From Nocardioides sp. (GTDB lineage: Bacteria; Actinomycetota; Actinomycetes; Propionibacteriales; Nocardioidaceae): DNA of 9,416 nucleotides. Shown piece after piece: positions 1 through 5,656 of this stretch. The stretch lies in NCBI GenBank assembly GCA_029264225.1, contig JARICB010000043.1:1-9416 (forward strand). Reading direction: 5' to 3'. The number at the start of each line of letters is the position of its first letter. The stretch's first letter is position 1. The translations under genes were made by a program, and so were the position numbers. The notes beneath the pieces are model-generated. The model had not been told where the DNA came from and made no database searches. It saw only the letters and a list, made by a program, of their open reading frames with translations.

Positions 1-266
1 TATTCCTCATGGATCTCGCGGATGATCGCGGGCTGGGTCAGCGTCAGGAGGTCGTTGTTGCCGACCACGTCGCTCGGCCAGTCAGCAAAGCGCTCGCCAC
101 GGTAGCCGGCCTCGTCGGGCCGGTCGCGTTGGATCGCTGTGCCCATGGCGCCATCGAGGACCATGATGCGCTCGAGCATGATCCCGGTGAGAACCTCAGT
201 GGCATCGGGGCGCAGATTCGGGGTGCGCTCCGCAGGGTCGGTGGCAGTGGCGACGGCGTCAGACAC
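1..266 (-). CDS. metH: Cobalamin-dependent methionine synthase, N-terminal part (runs off the left edge)
   Basis: MetH transfers a methyl group from 5-methyltetrahydrofolate through cobalamin to homocysteine, giving methionine in the cytoplasm. Only the first 88 codons are here. They cover the start of the homocysteine-binding barrel: ERIMVLDGAMGT (residues 32-43), RGERFADWP (56-64) and GNNDLLTLTQP (69-79). This closely resembles the N-terminus of E. coli-type long MetH as I know it. The zinc-ligand cysteines and the folate, cobalamin and reactivation domains lie outside the window. The start is GTG at 266, with AGGAG at 278-282, 11 nt upstream (a slightly long spacing). About 30 poorly conserved residues precede the conserved core, so a somewhat different start is possible. 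It is divergent from the PAC2 gene; metH next to a PAC2 gene is also the M. tuberculosis arrangement (Rv2124c/Rv2125, from memory). Family call is firm. Confidence 0.93.
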   Translation of the reverse strand, partial: MSDAVATATDPAERTPNLRPDATEVLTGIMLERIMVLDGAMGTAIQRDRPDEAGYRGERFADWPSDVVGNNDLLTLTQPAIIREIHEE

Positions 267-293
267 GGTTCTCGGGGCTCCTCTCGAGCAAAG

Positions 294-345
294 GTCCAAT
301 GTAGGACGCTGTCCAGTCCATGGACAGGCGTACCACCTAGTGGAC
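294..345. promoter_or_regulatory. Cluster of GTCCA/TGGAC elements in the metH-PAC2 gap; possible operator
   Basis: GTCCA occurs at 294-298, 311-315 and 316-320, and its complement TGGAC at 321-325 and 341-345. The middle copies form a perfect inverted repeat, CTGTCCA (309-315) and TGGACAG (321-327), separated by 5 bp; GTCCATGGAC (316-325) is itself a perfect palindrome. The cluster sits over the likely -35/spacer region of the metH promoter. I cannot assign a regulator. The remainder of the 267-421 gap holds the metH ribosome-binding site and the PAC2 -10 hexamer; I see no small gene there. Confidence 0.4.
298..303 (-). promoter_or_regulatory. Candidate -10 element for metH
   Basis: On the minus strand these bases read TACATT, fitting TANNNT. 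Transcription would begin near 291, giving a leader of about 25 nt that contains the AGGAG ribosome-binding site at 278-282. No good TTGACA-like -35 lies 16-18 bp upstream; that position is occupied by the inverted repeat at 309-327. Inferred from sequence only. Confidence 0.4.
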
Positions 346-412
346 GAGTGTTCCGATGGTGTCACCGCCCGGATCGCGGATGAAATCGGCGCGCGTCCGA
401 CCGGTGGGGACC

Positions 413-418
413 TAGGCT
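413..418 (+). promoter_or_regulatory. Candidate -10 element for the PAC2 gene (leaderless)
   Basis: TAGGCT ends 6 nt before the GTG at 425. A transcript starting at that GTG would place the hexamer at -12 to -7, the canonical position. This supports 425 rather than the preceding GTG at 422 as the start. No clear -35 is visible. Confidence 0.5.
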
Positions 419-424
419 GAGGTG

Positions 425-1270
425 GTGATCGAGTTCGATGACGTGCCTACGCTCGTCTCCCCCGTAGTCATCGCCGCCTTCGAAGGCTGGAACGACGCAG
501 CCGACGCAGCTTCCGGGGTGGTCGACCATCTGATGGAGGTGTGGGATGCCCGGGTCATCGGCGCCATCGATCCTGAGGAGTTCTACGACTTCCAGGTCAA
601 TCGGCCGATCGTCGGCACCGACGACCACGGCTTCCGACGGCTGACGTGGCCCACGACCCGCATCGCCGTGGCCTCCCCGCCTGACCTGGATCGCGACGTC
701 ATCCTGATCCGGGGTATCGAGCCGAACATGCGGTGGCGTCAGTTCTGCGCCGAACTGCTGGCTGCGTGCGACGACCTCGACAGTCAACTGGTGATCACAC
801 TGGGGGCGTTGTTGGCCGACTCCCCGCACACCCGGCCGATCCCCGTCACGGGCACCGCGACCGAGCCCGATCTGGTCTACCGTCTCAAGCTCGACCAGTC
901 AACCTACGAGGGACCTACTGGGATCGTTGGCGTCTTCCAGGACGCCTGCGTCCAGCTCGACATTCCCTCGGTCTCCTACTGGGCCGCCGTCCCCCACTAC
1001 GTGGCCCAGCCGCCGTGCCCGAAGGCCACGCTCGCGCTCATCGGCCACCTGGAAGACCTCCTCGACTGCACCATCCCCCTCGGTGAGCTGCCTGACGACG
1101 CCCGCGCCTGGGAGCGCGGAGTCGATGAGCTGGCCGAAGAGGACGAGGACGTCGCCGACTACGTCCGCTCGCTGGAGGAGTCACGCGACACCGCGGACCT
1201 GCCCGAGGCCAGCGGCGAGGCCATTGCTCGCGAGTTCGAGCGCTACCTCAAGCGGCGCACCGAAGACTGA
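425..1270 (+). CDS. PAC2 (proteasome assembly chaperone 2) family protein
   Basis: This 281-residue protein belongs to the PAC2 superfamily, related to archaeal and eukaryotic proteasome assembly chaperones. The role of actinobacterial members is not settled; a link to the Pup-proteasome system is a family-based guess, and no proteasome genes are in the window. Visible signs are the N-terminal VIEFDDVP, the hallmark EGWNDAADAAS (residues 20-30), EEFYDFQVNRP at about residues 56-66, and GIEPNMRW near residue 99. The C-terminal 65 residues are rich in Glu, Asp and Arg and look helical (LAEEDEDVADYV). The start has two tandem GTG codons (422 and 425); 425 fits the family N-terminus as I remember it and the leaderless promoter spacing. 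It is divergent from metH and convergent with mshC. Codon use matches the neighbours. Family is confident, function unknown. Confidence 0.9.
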   Translation: MIEFDDVPTLVSPVVIAAFEGWNDAADAASGVVDHLMEVWDARVIGAIDPEEFYDFQVNRPIVGTDDHGFRRLTWPTTRIAVASPPDLDRDVILIRGIEPNMRWRQFCAELLAACDDLDSQLVITLGALLADSPHTRPIPVTGTATEPDLVYRLKLDQSTYEGPTGIVGVFQDACVQLDIPSVSYWAAVPHYVAQPPCPKATLALIGHLEDLLDCTIPLGELPDDARAWERGVDELAEEDEDVADYVRSLEESRDTADLPEASGEAIAREFERYLKRRTED

Positions 1271-1273
1271 CCT

Positions 1274-1295
1274 GCGCGAGCCTTACTGGCCGTGC
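1274..1295. terminator. Hairpin between the convergent PAC2 and mshC genes
   Basis: The 25-bp gap between the stop codons is almost wholly an imperfect hairpin. GCGCG (1274-1278) pairs with CGTGC (1291-1295) with one G-T pair, A1279 is bulged, GCC (1280-1282) pairs with GGC (1288-1290), and the loop is TTACT. No T-tract follows on either strand, so bidirectional termination is an inference from position and structure. Confidence 0.4.
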
Positions 1296-2534
1296 TCAGA
1301 GGGCGAGGCCGAGCGCGGCGTCCAGCACCCGGTGGATCGTGGTAGCGGCGTCGGGGTCACTGGTCTCCGCCAACCCGTCGTCACCGAGGGTCGCTTTGAC
1401 CCAGGTGTCGACGGCCGTCAGCGCCGTCTGGGCGTCGAGGTCGTTGCCGACTGCGGCCAGGACGGCGTCCACGACAGGTGCCGCGGGAGCCCCGGCTCCC
1501 AGCGAGAGTGCCTTGCGCCAGCGGGTCAGCGTGTCAACGGCGTCCCACAACTGGTCGTCGGTCCACTCCCAATCGCTGCGGTAGTGGTGGCGCAGCAGCA
1601 CCATCCGGATCGCCATCGGGTCGACGTCGCTGTTGCGCAGGGCAGAGACGAAGACCAGGTTGCCCTTCGACTTCGACATCTTCTCGCCGTCGTAGGCCAC
1701 CATCCCGGCATGCGCATAGGCCCGAGCGAAGCGGTGGCCGGGATCGGCCACCTGCCCGTGACCCGCGCTCATCTCGTGGTGCGGGAAGACGAGGTCGCTA
1801 CCGCCACCCTGGACGTCGAAGGCGCTGCCGAGATGCTGCAACGCGATAGCCGTGCACTCGATGTGCCACCCGGGTCGTCCCGGCCCGAACGGGCTCGGCC
1901 ACGACGGCTCGCCCTCGCGTTCGCCTCGCCACACGACGCAGTCGAGGGGATCACGCTTGCCTTCCCGGTCGGGGTCGCCACCACGGTCGGCAAAGACGTG
2001 CAGCATCTGCTCGCGCGTCCAGCCCGAGAGCTCACCGAAGGCGGTGTCGGCACTGACGGAGAAGTAGAGGTCGGTTTCCACCTGGTAGATCGCTCCGGCC
2101 TCGCGCAGCCGTTCGATCAGGTCGATGACGAGCGGGATCGATTCGACGGCGCCGATGTAGTGGGCCGGGGGAAGCACCCGCAGCGCTTCCATGTCCTGCC
2201 GGAAGAGCTCGGTCTCCCGTTGGGCCAGCTCGACCCAGTCGATCTTGACCAGATCGGCCCGTTCGAGCAGCGGGTCGTCGACGTCGGTGACGTTCTGGAC
2301 GTAAAGGACCTCGTGCCCGGCATTGCGCCAGCCGCGGTAGAGCAGGTCGAAGGCGACGTAGGTCGCCGCGTGGCCGATATGAGTCGCGTCGTAGGGCGTG
2401 ATGCCGCAGACGTAGAGCCGCGCCGGGCCTTCGGGCCGAGTTTCGACGACCTCACCCCGAGACGTGTCATAGATGCGGACGGCAGGTCCACGAAGGGGTA
2501 GTTCGGGAACATCGGGAGTTGACCACGCACGCAT
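1296..2534 (-). CDS. mshC: L-cysteine:1D-myo-inositol 2-amino-2-deoxy-alpha-D-glucopyranoside ligase (MshC)
   Basis: MshC uses ATP to join L-cysteine to GlcN-Ins, making Cys-GlcN-Ins, the penultimate step of mycothiol synthesis in the cytoplasm. The 412-residue length is normal for MshC. It has the class I cysteinyl-tRNA synthetase-like fold: [15 protein letters not shown] (41-55) with the HIGH box at 52-55, [16 protein letters not shown] (212-227), [12 protein letters not shown] (243-254) and KMSKS at 285-289. C43, C227 and H252 correspond to the zinc ligands known for mycobacterial MshC. The N-terminus MRAW and the lack of a full anticodon-binding domain distinguish it from cysteinyl-tRNA synthetase (CysS). 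An in-frame ATG lies 18 codons upstream at 2588, but the start at 2534 fits the family and the TAGGGT promoter box 7 nt before it. It begins 19 nt after the SCO1664-type gene ends, so it may also be read from upstream. Confidence 0.96.
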   Translation of the reverse strand: MRAWSTPDVPELPLRGPAVRIYDTSRGEVVETRPEGPARLYVCGITPYDATHIGHAATYVAFDLLYRGWRNAGHEVLYVQNVTDVDDPLLERADLVKIDWVELAQRETELFRQDMEALRVLPPAHYIGAVESIPLVIDLIERLREAGAIYQVETDLYFSVSADTAFGELSGWTREQMLHVFADRGGDPDREGKRDPLDCVVWRGEREGEPSWPSPFGPGRPGWHIECTAIALQHLGSAFDVQGGGSDLVFPHHEMSAGHGQVADPGHRFARAYAHAGMVAYDGEKMSKSKGNLVFVSALRNSDVDPMAIRMVLLRHHYRSDWEWTDDQLWDAVDTLTRWRKALSLGAGAPAAPVVDAVLAAVGNDLDAQTALTAVDTWVKATLGDDGLAETSDPDAATTIHRVLDAALGLAL

Positions 2535-2541
2535 GGAGCGA

Positions 2542-2569
2542 ACCCTATCCGGCTCAGAACGGCGGCCAA
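2542..2569 (-). promoter_or_regulatory. Promoter of mshC
   Basis: On the minus strand a -35-like TTGGCC (2564-2569) is followed by a 16-bp spacer and the -10 hexamer TAGGGT (2542-2547). The ATG of mshC lies 7 nt further on, so the transcript should be leaderless or carry a single leader base. The -35 and part of the spacer overlap the last codons of the preceding gene (stop at 2554-2556). mshC therefore probably has its own promoter as well as possible read-through. Confidence 0.55.
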
Positions 2570-3312
2570 GGTATGACCGGCGACTCATCCCTCGGAGCCG
2601 GCAGTCGGCCGTGATCGAGCAGGCTGCGACAGCGTCGCCTCAGGGCATCGATCTCGCCCTCCTTGACATGGCTGGCGAGGCGGCTACGCAGATCTCCGTC
2701 CAGGGCCGCAAGCACTCGACGTATGCCCTCGGACTCCTCGTCGGTGAGCGGCTCGCCCATCCAGCCCCACAGCACGGTGCGCAGCTTGTGCTCGACGTGG
2801 AAGGTGAGCCCGTGGTCGACGCCGTAGCGATGACCGTCGGCCATCGGCAGGACGTGCCCACCCTTGCGGTCGGCGTTGTTGACCAACACGTCGAAGACCG
2901 CCATCAGGCGCAGTACGGCGTTGTCCTCATGGATCAGCGAGACCTCGCGGTCGTGCGCATCGATGCCGTCGAAGACGTGTCGGAACCTCTCCGGAGTGCT
3001 GCCGGCCGGGACCAGATCGACGCAGACCTGCTCCGGGTCGGGCTCCTGCCAGACCTGGACCATGCCTGGCCCGTGAGGACCGTCTCGCAGGATCGTGCGG
3101 GGGACGACGTTCCAGCCGAGTGCCTCACTCGTCAGGTAGGCGGCCAGTTCACGGCCTGCAAGCGTGCCGTCGGGGAAGTCCCACAGCGGCCGCTCTCCTG
3201 CTACCGGCTTGTAGACGACCCGGACGCCGTCGATCTCACCGACGAAGGTGGCGTTGGAGGCCGGCATGACCCGCCCGTGCAGCGTCAGTTCTCCGGCCAG
3301 GTCGTCGTCCAC
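2554..3312 (-). CDS. SCO1664-family protein, PI3K/PI4K-like kinase-fold domain
   Basis: This 252-residue protein belongs to an actinobacterial family named after Streptomyces coelicolor SCO1664 and usually annotated with a phosphatidylinositol 3/4-kinase-like domain; substrate and role are unknown. Visible kinase-like features are [19 protein letters not shown] (32-50) with a candidate ATP-binding lysine K35, [10 protein letters not shown] (144-153) resembling the catalytic loop, and DHG (166-168) in the place of the metal-binding DxG. The conserved ASNATF is at 18-23. The GTG start at 3312 is chosen because it is 2 nt past the DUF3090 stop (3315-3317) and gives the expected family N-terminus. 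I see no good ribosome-binding site or separate promoter, so translation is probably coupled to DUF3090. mshC begins 19 nt downstream. Family is confident; kinase activity is inference. Confidence 0.88.
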   Translation of the reverse strand: MDDDLAGELTLHGRVMPASNATFVGEIDGVRVVYKPVAGERPLWDFPDGTLAGRELAAYLTSEALGWNVVPRTILRDGPHGPGMVQVWQEPDPEQVCVDLVPAGSTPERFRHVFDGIDAHDREVSLIHEDNAVLRLMAVFDVLVNNADRKGGHVLPMADGHRYGVDHGLTFHVEHKLRTVLWGWMGEPLTDEESEGIRRVLAALDGDLRSRLASHVKEGEIDALRRRCRSLLDHGRLPAPRDESPVIPWPPF

Positions 3313-3314
3313 GG

Positions 3315-3893
3315 CTACTGCGGGTCCCGTCGTCGGAAGCCGTTGGCGCGCACGCACAGGTGGCCCTCGGGGTCCACCGGATTGCCACAGAACGGGCAGT
3401 CGGGACGGCCCGCGCCCAACACCCTGCGGGCACGGTCGACGAAGCCGCGGGCGGCGCCGGCGGTGAGCCTCACCAGGAGGATCTCGTCGGGTTCCGGCTC
3501 CTCGAGCTCCTCGTCGAGCTGCTCCGGCGAGACGATGGCCGCTTCGGTGAACGGGAACACCTCGATCACGATCCGCTCGGTGCTGACATCCCACGAGAGC
3601 GTCATGGTGCCCGCCCGGAACTCCTCCTCGATCGGCTGTTCGAGCGGAGCCTTGTCAACTTGGTCGAACGGAGCCAACGCCGGAATGGTGGCGGTGTTCT
3701 CCTCGGCACGCATCACTTCGTCGAGCAGTTCGTCGACGCGCTCGGCGAGGGCCTCCACCTGCTGCTTCTCCAGGCCGACGCTGATCAGGCGTGCGCCCTC
3801 GCGGGCCTGGAGGAAGAAGGTGCGGGCGCCGGGCGTGCCGACGGTGCCGGCAACGAAGCGTTCCGGGGGATCGAAGGCGTGAACCAGTGGCAT
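3315..3893 (-). CDS. DUF3090 family protein with C-terminal zinc-ribbon-like motif
   Basis: This 192-residue protein of unknown function is found in actinobacteria (DUF3090). It begins with the family signature FDPPERFVAGTVGTPGARTF (7-26). Residues 40-60 look like an amphipathic helix (LEKQQVEALAERVDELLDEV). A central beta-rich part (92-121) leads to an acidic stretch, PEQLDEELEEPEPDE (123-137). The C-terminus carries CPFCG (166-170) and HLC (178-180), whose C166, C169, H178 and C180 could hold one zinc. No catalytic motif is recognised. The ATG at 3893 is preceded by TAGGGT and 7 nt, with no Shine-Dalgarno site, suggesting a leaderless transcript. It follows the phosphatase gene by 10 nt and is 2 nt from the SCO1664-type gene, so the group is at least partly an operon. 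Confidence 0.92.
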   Translation of the reverse strand: MPLVHAFDPPERFVAGTVGTPGARTFFLQAREGARLISVGLEKQQVEALAERVDELLDEVMRAEENTATIPALAPFDQVDKAPLEQPIEEEFRAGTMTLSWDVSTERIVIEVFPFTEAAIVSPEQLDEELEEPEPDEILLVRLTAGAARGFVDRARRVLGAGRPDCPFCGNPVDPEGHLCVRANGFRRRDPQ

Positions 3894-3900
3894 GTCGTCA

Positions 3901-3906
3901 ACCCTA
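3901..3906 (-). promoter_or_regulatory. Candidate -10 element for the DUF3090 gene, overlapping a stop codon
   Basis: The minus strand reads TAGGGT, ending 7 nt before the DUF3090 ATG. Its first three bases (3906-3904) are also the TAG stop codon of the upstream phosphatase gene. No clear -35 is visible in the end of that gene. Confidence 0.5.
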
Positions 3907-4623
3907 GGACCGCGACCCAGCCGGACTCGGCCCGGCTCCCCCACCGAGAACGGCATCGGGCGACTTCTTGGTCTTGCGGTGCTTGGTCGGGGCCAGGTGT
4001 CCCAGGTCGCCGTCATGGGTGTTCACGGCCAGCACATAGGGCCGATCAGCGGTGTAACGGATGACCGTGATCGACGCCGGGTCGATGATGATGCGTTGGA
4101 ACAGGTCGAGGTGTTGGCCCAGTGCCTCGCCGACGATCGCCTTGATCACGTCGCCGTGGCTGACGGCGGCCCAGATGGCGCCCTCACCGTGGTCGGCGCT
4201 CAACTGCGCGTTGCGGCGGCGTACGCCGGTCACTGCCCTGGCTGCGATGTCGACCATCGACTCACCCCCGGGAAAGGTGACGGCGGACGGCTGCTGCTGC
4301 ACGGTGCGCCACAGCTTGTCCTTGGTCAGCGTCGCCAGCGTTTGTCCCTGCCAGTCGCCGTAGTCGCACTCGATCAAGGAACGGTCGGTGCTCGCCTTGA
4401 TCGGGACGCGCTGGCGCGACCCGATTGCGGCGGCCGTCTCCCGGGTCCGTTCGAGCGGGCTGGTGACGAGGGCGGTCAGTGTCAGTGCTGCCAGACGCTC
4501 CCCAGCGCGGGCGGCCTGCTCGCGGCCGAGGTCGTCGAGCTTCACCCCCTTGGTCCGTCCGGCGAGGACGCCGGTTGCGTTGGCCGTCGTACGGCCATGC
4601 CTGACCAGGATCAACGTCGTCAT
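3904..4623 (-). CDS. Histidine phosphatase superfamily protein (MSMEG_4193-type 'putative phosphomutase')
   Basis: This 239-residue protein has the histidine-phosphatase (phosphoglycerate-mutase-like) fold. The catalytic motif LVRHGRTTAN starts at residue 6, with H9 the expected phospho-acceptor and R8 beside it. TSPLERTRETA (54-64) supplies the second arginine (R61), ECDYGDWQG (85-93) the conserved acid, and VSHGDVI (154-160) the second histidine, H156. All expected catalytic residues are present, so a phosphatase is more likely than a mutase. The substrate is unknown. The last 30 residues form a basic then Gly/Pro/Ser-rich tail after the core (TKHRKTKK at 213-220). The ATG at 4623 is preceded by TAGGGT plus 7 nt. 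It is the first gene of the minus-strand group ending in mshC, and I believe it corresponds to Rv2135c of M. tuberculosis (from memory). The link to mycothiol is positional. Confidence 0.9.
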   Translation of the reverse strand: MTTLILVRHGRTTANATGVLAGRTKGVKLDDLGREQAARAGERLAALTLTALVTSPLERTRETAAAIGSRQRVPIKASTDRSLIECDYGDWQGQTLATLTKDKLWRTVQQQPSAVTFPGGESMVDIAARAVTGVRRRNAQLSADHGEGAIWAAVSHGDVIKAIVGEALGQHLDLFQRIIIDPASITVIRYTADRPYVLAVNTHDGDLGHLAPTKHRKTKKSPDAVLGGGAGPSPAGSRS

Positions 4624-4630
4624 GGCATTG

Positions 4631-4636
4631 ACCCTA
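4631..4636 (-). promoter_or_regulatory. Candidate -10 element for the histidine phosphatase gene
   Basis: The minus strand reads TAGGGT, ending 7 nt before the ATG at 4623. It lies within the 43-bp gap shared with corA, and coincides with the place where a corA -35 would fall. No consensus -35 for the phosphatase gene is seen. Confidence 0.5.
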
Positions 4637-4654
4637 GTTGTCGGGCCCTGGCAC

Positions 4655-4660
4655 TAACCT
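4655..4660 (+). promoter_or_regulatory. Candidate -10 element for corA (leaderless)
   Basis: TAACCT ends 6 nt before the GTG start at 4667, placing the hexamer at -12 to -7 if transcription starts at the GTG. A TTGACC at 4628-4633 is 21 bp upstream, too far for a standard spacer. There is no Shine-Dalgarno site and no room for a magnesium riboswitch. Confidence 0.55.
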
Positions 4661-4666
4661 GAGCGA

Positions 4667-5641
4667 GTGATCGTTGACAACGCGCTCTACCGCGGTGGCG
4701 CGCGGGTCACGGTGCCGGACGAGGGACTGCACCGGCACCACCGTTACTCGTGTGCCCCTGGCGAGTTCCAGTGGATCGGCGTCCACGACCCGTCTGCTGA
4801 GGAACTGCATCGGCTCGCGGATGCCTTCGAGCTTCACCCGCTCGCGATCGAGGACGCCGGTGAGGAGCACCAGCGCCCCAAGATCGAGCAGTACGGCGAC
4901 GTGCTCTTCGTGGTGCTCAAGACCTTGCGTTACATCGACGACCTCGACGCGGTCGAGACCGGTGAGATCAACATGTTCGTCGGCCCCGACTTCGTCATCA
5001 CCATCCGGCACGGCGACGGTACCGACCTGCGTTCGGCCCGCGCCGATCTGGAACGTCGGGCCGGCGTACTCAACCACGGTCCCTTCGCCGTGATGTATGC
5101 CGTCTGCGACCGAGTCGTCGACGAATACGAATACGTCGGCTCCGAGCTGGAGACCGATGTTGCCGAGGTGGAGGAATCCATCTTCGCCCCGACCCGTTCC
5201 AACGACTCCGAGCGCATCTACGCCCTCAAGCGCGAGCTGGCAGAGGTGCGCCGCGCCGTGCTGCCGCTGCGCGAGCCGATCCGCCGCTTCGCCTCGGCCT
5301 CCATCGAGGGCCTCACCGAAGACAAGGCCACCTACTTCCGCGACGTGGCCGATCACCTCCACCGCGTCTACGAAGTGGTGGACACTCTCGACACGTTGCT
5401 CTCCAACGCCTTCCAGGCCTACGTAGCGCAGATCCAGGTCCAGCAGAACGAGGACATGCGAAAGATCTCCGCAGGGGCCGCGCTGGTCGTCGTACCGACT
5501 CTGATCGCCGGCGTCTACGGGATGAATTTCGACCAGATGCCCGAACTCGCCTGGCGCTACGGCTATGCCTACGCCCTGGGCTTCATGGTGATCACGGCGT
5601 CGCTGCTGTTCGTGCTCTTCAAGCGTTCCAACTGGCTCTGA
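4667..5641 (+). CDS. corA: CorA family magnesium/divalent-cation transporter
   Basis: CorA proteins form pentameric inner-membrane channels for Mg2+ (some for Co2+ or Zn2+). This 324-residue protein has a cytoplasmic N-terminal domain (about 1-235), a long helical stalk including the stretch before residue 265 (AYVAQIQVQQNEDMRKISAG), and two C-terminal membrane segments at roughly 266-284 and 299-318. Between them is the family hallmark YGMNF, with GMN at 285-287. It ends in the basic KRSNWL expected at the cytoplasmic end. IEDAGEEHQRPKIEQYGD (60-77) is another typical CorA block. The GTG at 4667 fits both family length and the promoter hexamer. It diverges from the histidine phosphatase and converges on uppP. 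No partner gene suggests a specific ion, so Mg2+ is the default inference. Confidence 0.95.
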   Translation: MIVDNALYRGGARVTVPDEGLHRHHRYSCAPGEFQWIGVHDPSAEELHRLADAFELHPLAIEDAGEEHQRPKIEQYGDVLFVVLKTLRYIDDLDAVETGEINMFVGPDFVITIRHGDGTDLRSARADLERRAGVLNHGPFAVMYAVCDRVVDEYEYVGSELETDVAEVEESIFAPTRSNDSERIYALKRELAEVRRAVLPLREPIRRFASASIEGLTEDKATYFRDVADHLHRVYEVVDTLDTLLSNAFQAYVAQIQVQQNEDMRKISAGAALVVVPTLIAGVYGMNFDQMPELAWRYGYAYALGFMVITASLLFVLFKRSNWL

Positions 5642-5644
5642 GTC

Positions 5645-5656
5645 GAGCCCGGGCTC
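5645..5656. terminator. 12-bp perfect palindrome between convergent corA and uppP
   Basis: GAGCCCGGGCTC is perfectly self-complementary and occupies most of the 13-bp gap between the corA stop (5639-5641) and the uppP stop (5655-5657). It has no loop bases or T-tract, so as an RNA hairpin it would need to open its centre. A role in bidirectional termination is only suggested by position. Confidence 0.3.

Noticed and set aside
9..420. Plus-strand open frames over the left edge
   Set aside because: They lie antisense to the clear MetH N-terminus and across its promoter region, with no family resemblance.
267..421. Cobalamin or S-adenosylhomocysteine riboswitch upstream of metH
   Set aside because: The 155-bp divergent gap is too short for a full cobalamin riboswitch together with the promoters, and I could not trace the conserved core of either class. 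A covariance-model search would settle it.
927..2501. Long plus-strand open frame (524 codons) antisense to mshC and overlapping PAC2
   Set aside because: It overlaps the PAC2 3' half in another frame and covers most of mshC, whose protein motifs are unmistakable. Its translation is a low-complexity Arg/Pro/Ser/Val-rich product typical of antisense frames in GC-rich DNA.
1296..2588. mshC called as a cysteinyl-tRNA synthetase, or starting at 2588
   Set aside because: Length, the MRAW start and the [12 protein letters not shown] pattern fit MshC. The extra 18 codons upstream are unlike the family and would put the promoter box inside the gene.
2473..3882. Long plus-strand open frame (469 codons) antisense to the SCO1664-type and DUF3090 genes
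   Set aside because: The minus-strand frames carry conserved family motifs. The antisense translation has long serine runs and no recognisable domain.
4667..5641. Magnesium-sensing leader (M-box) before corA
   Set aside because: The -10 hexamer ends 6 nt before the GTG, leaving no untranslated leader to form a riboswitch.
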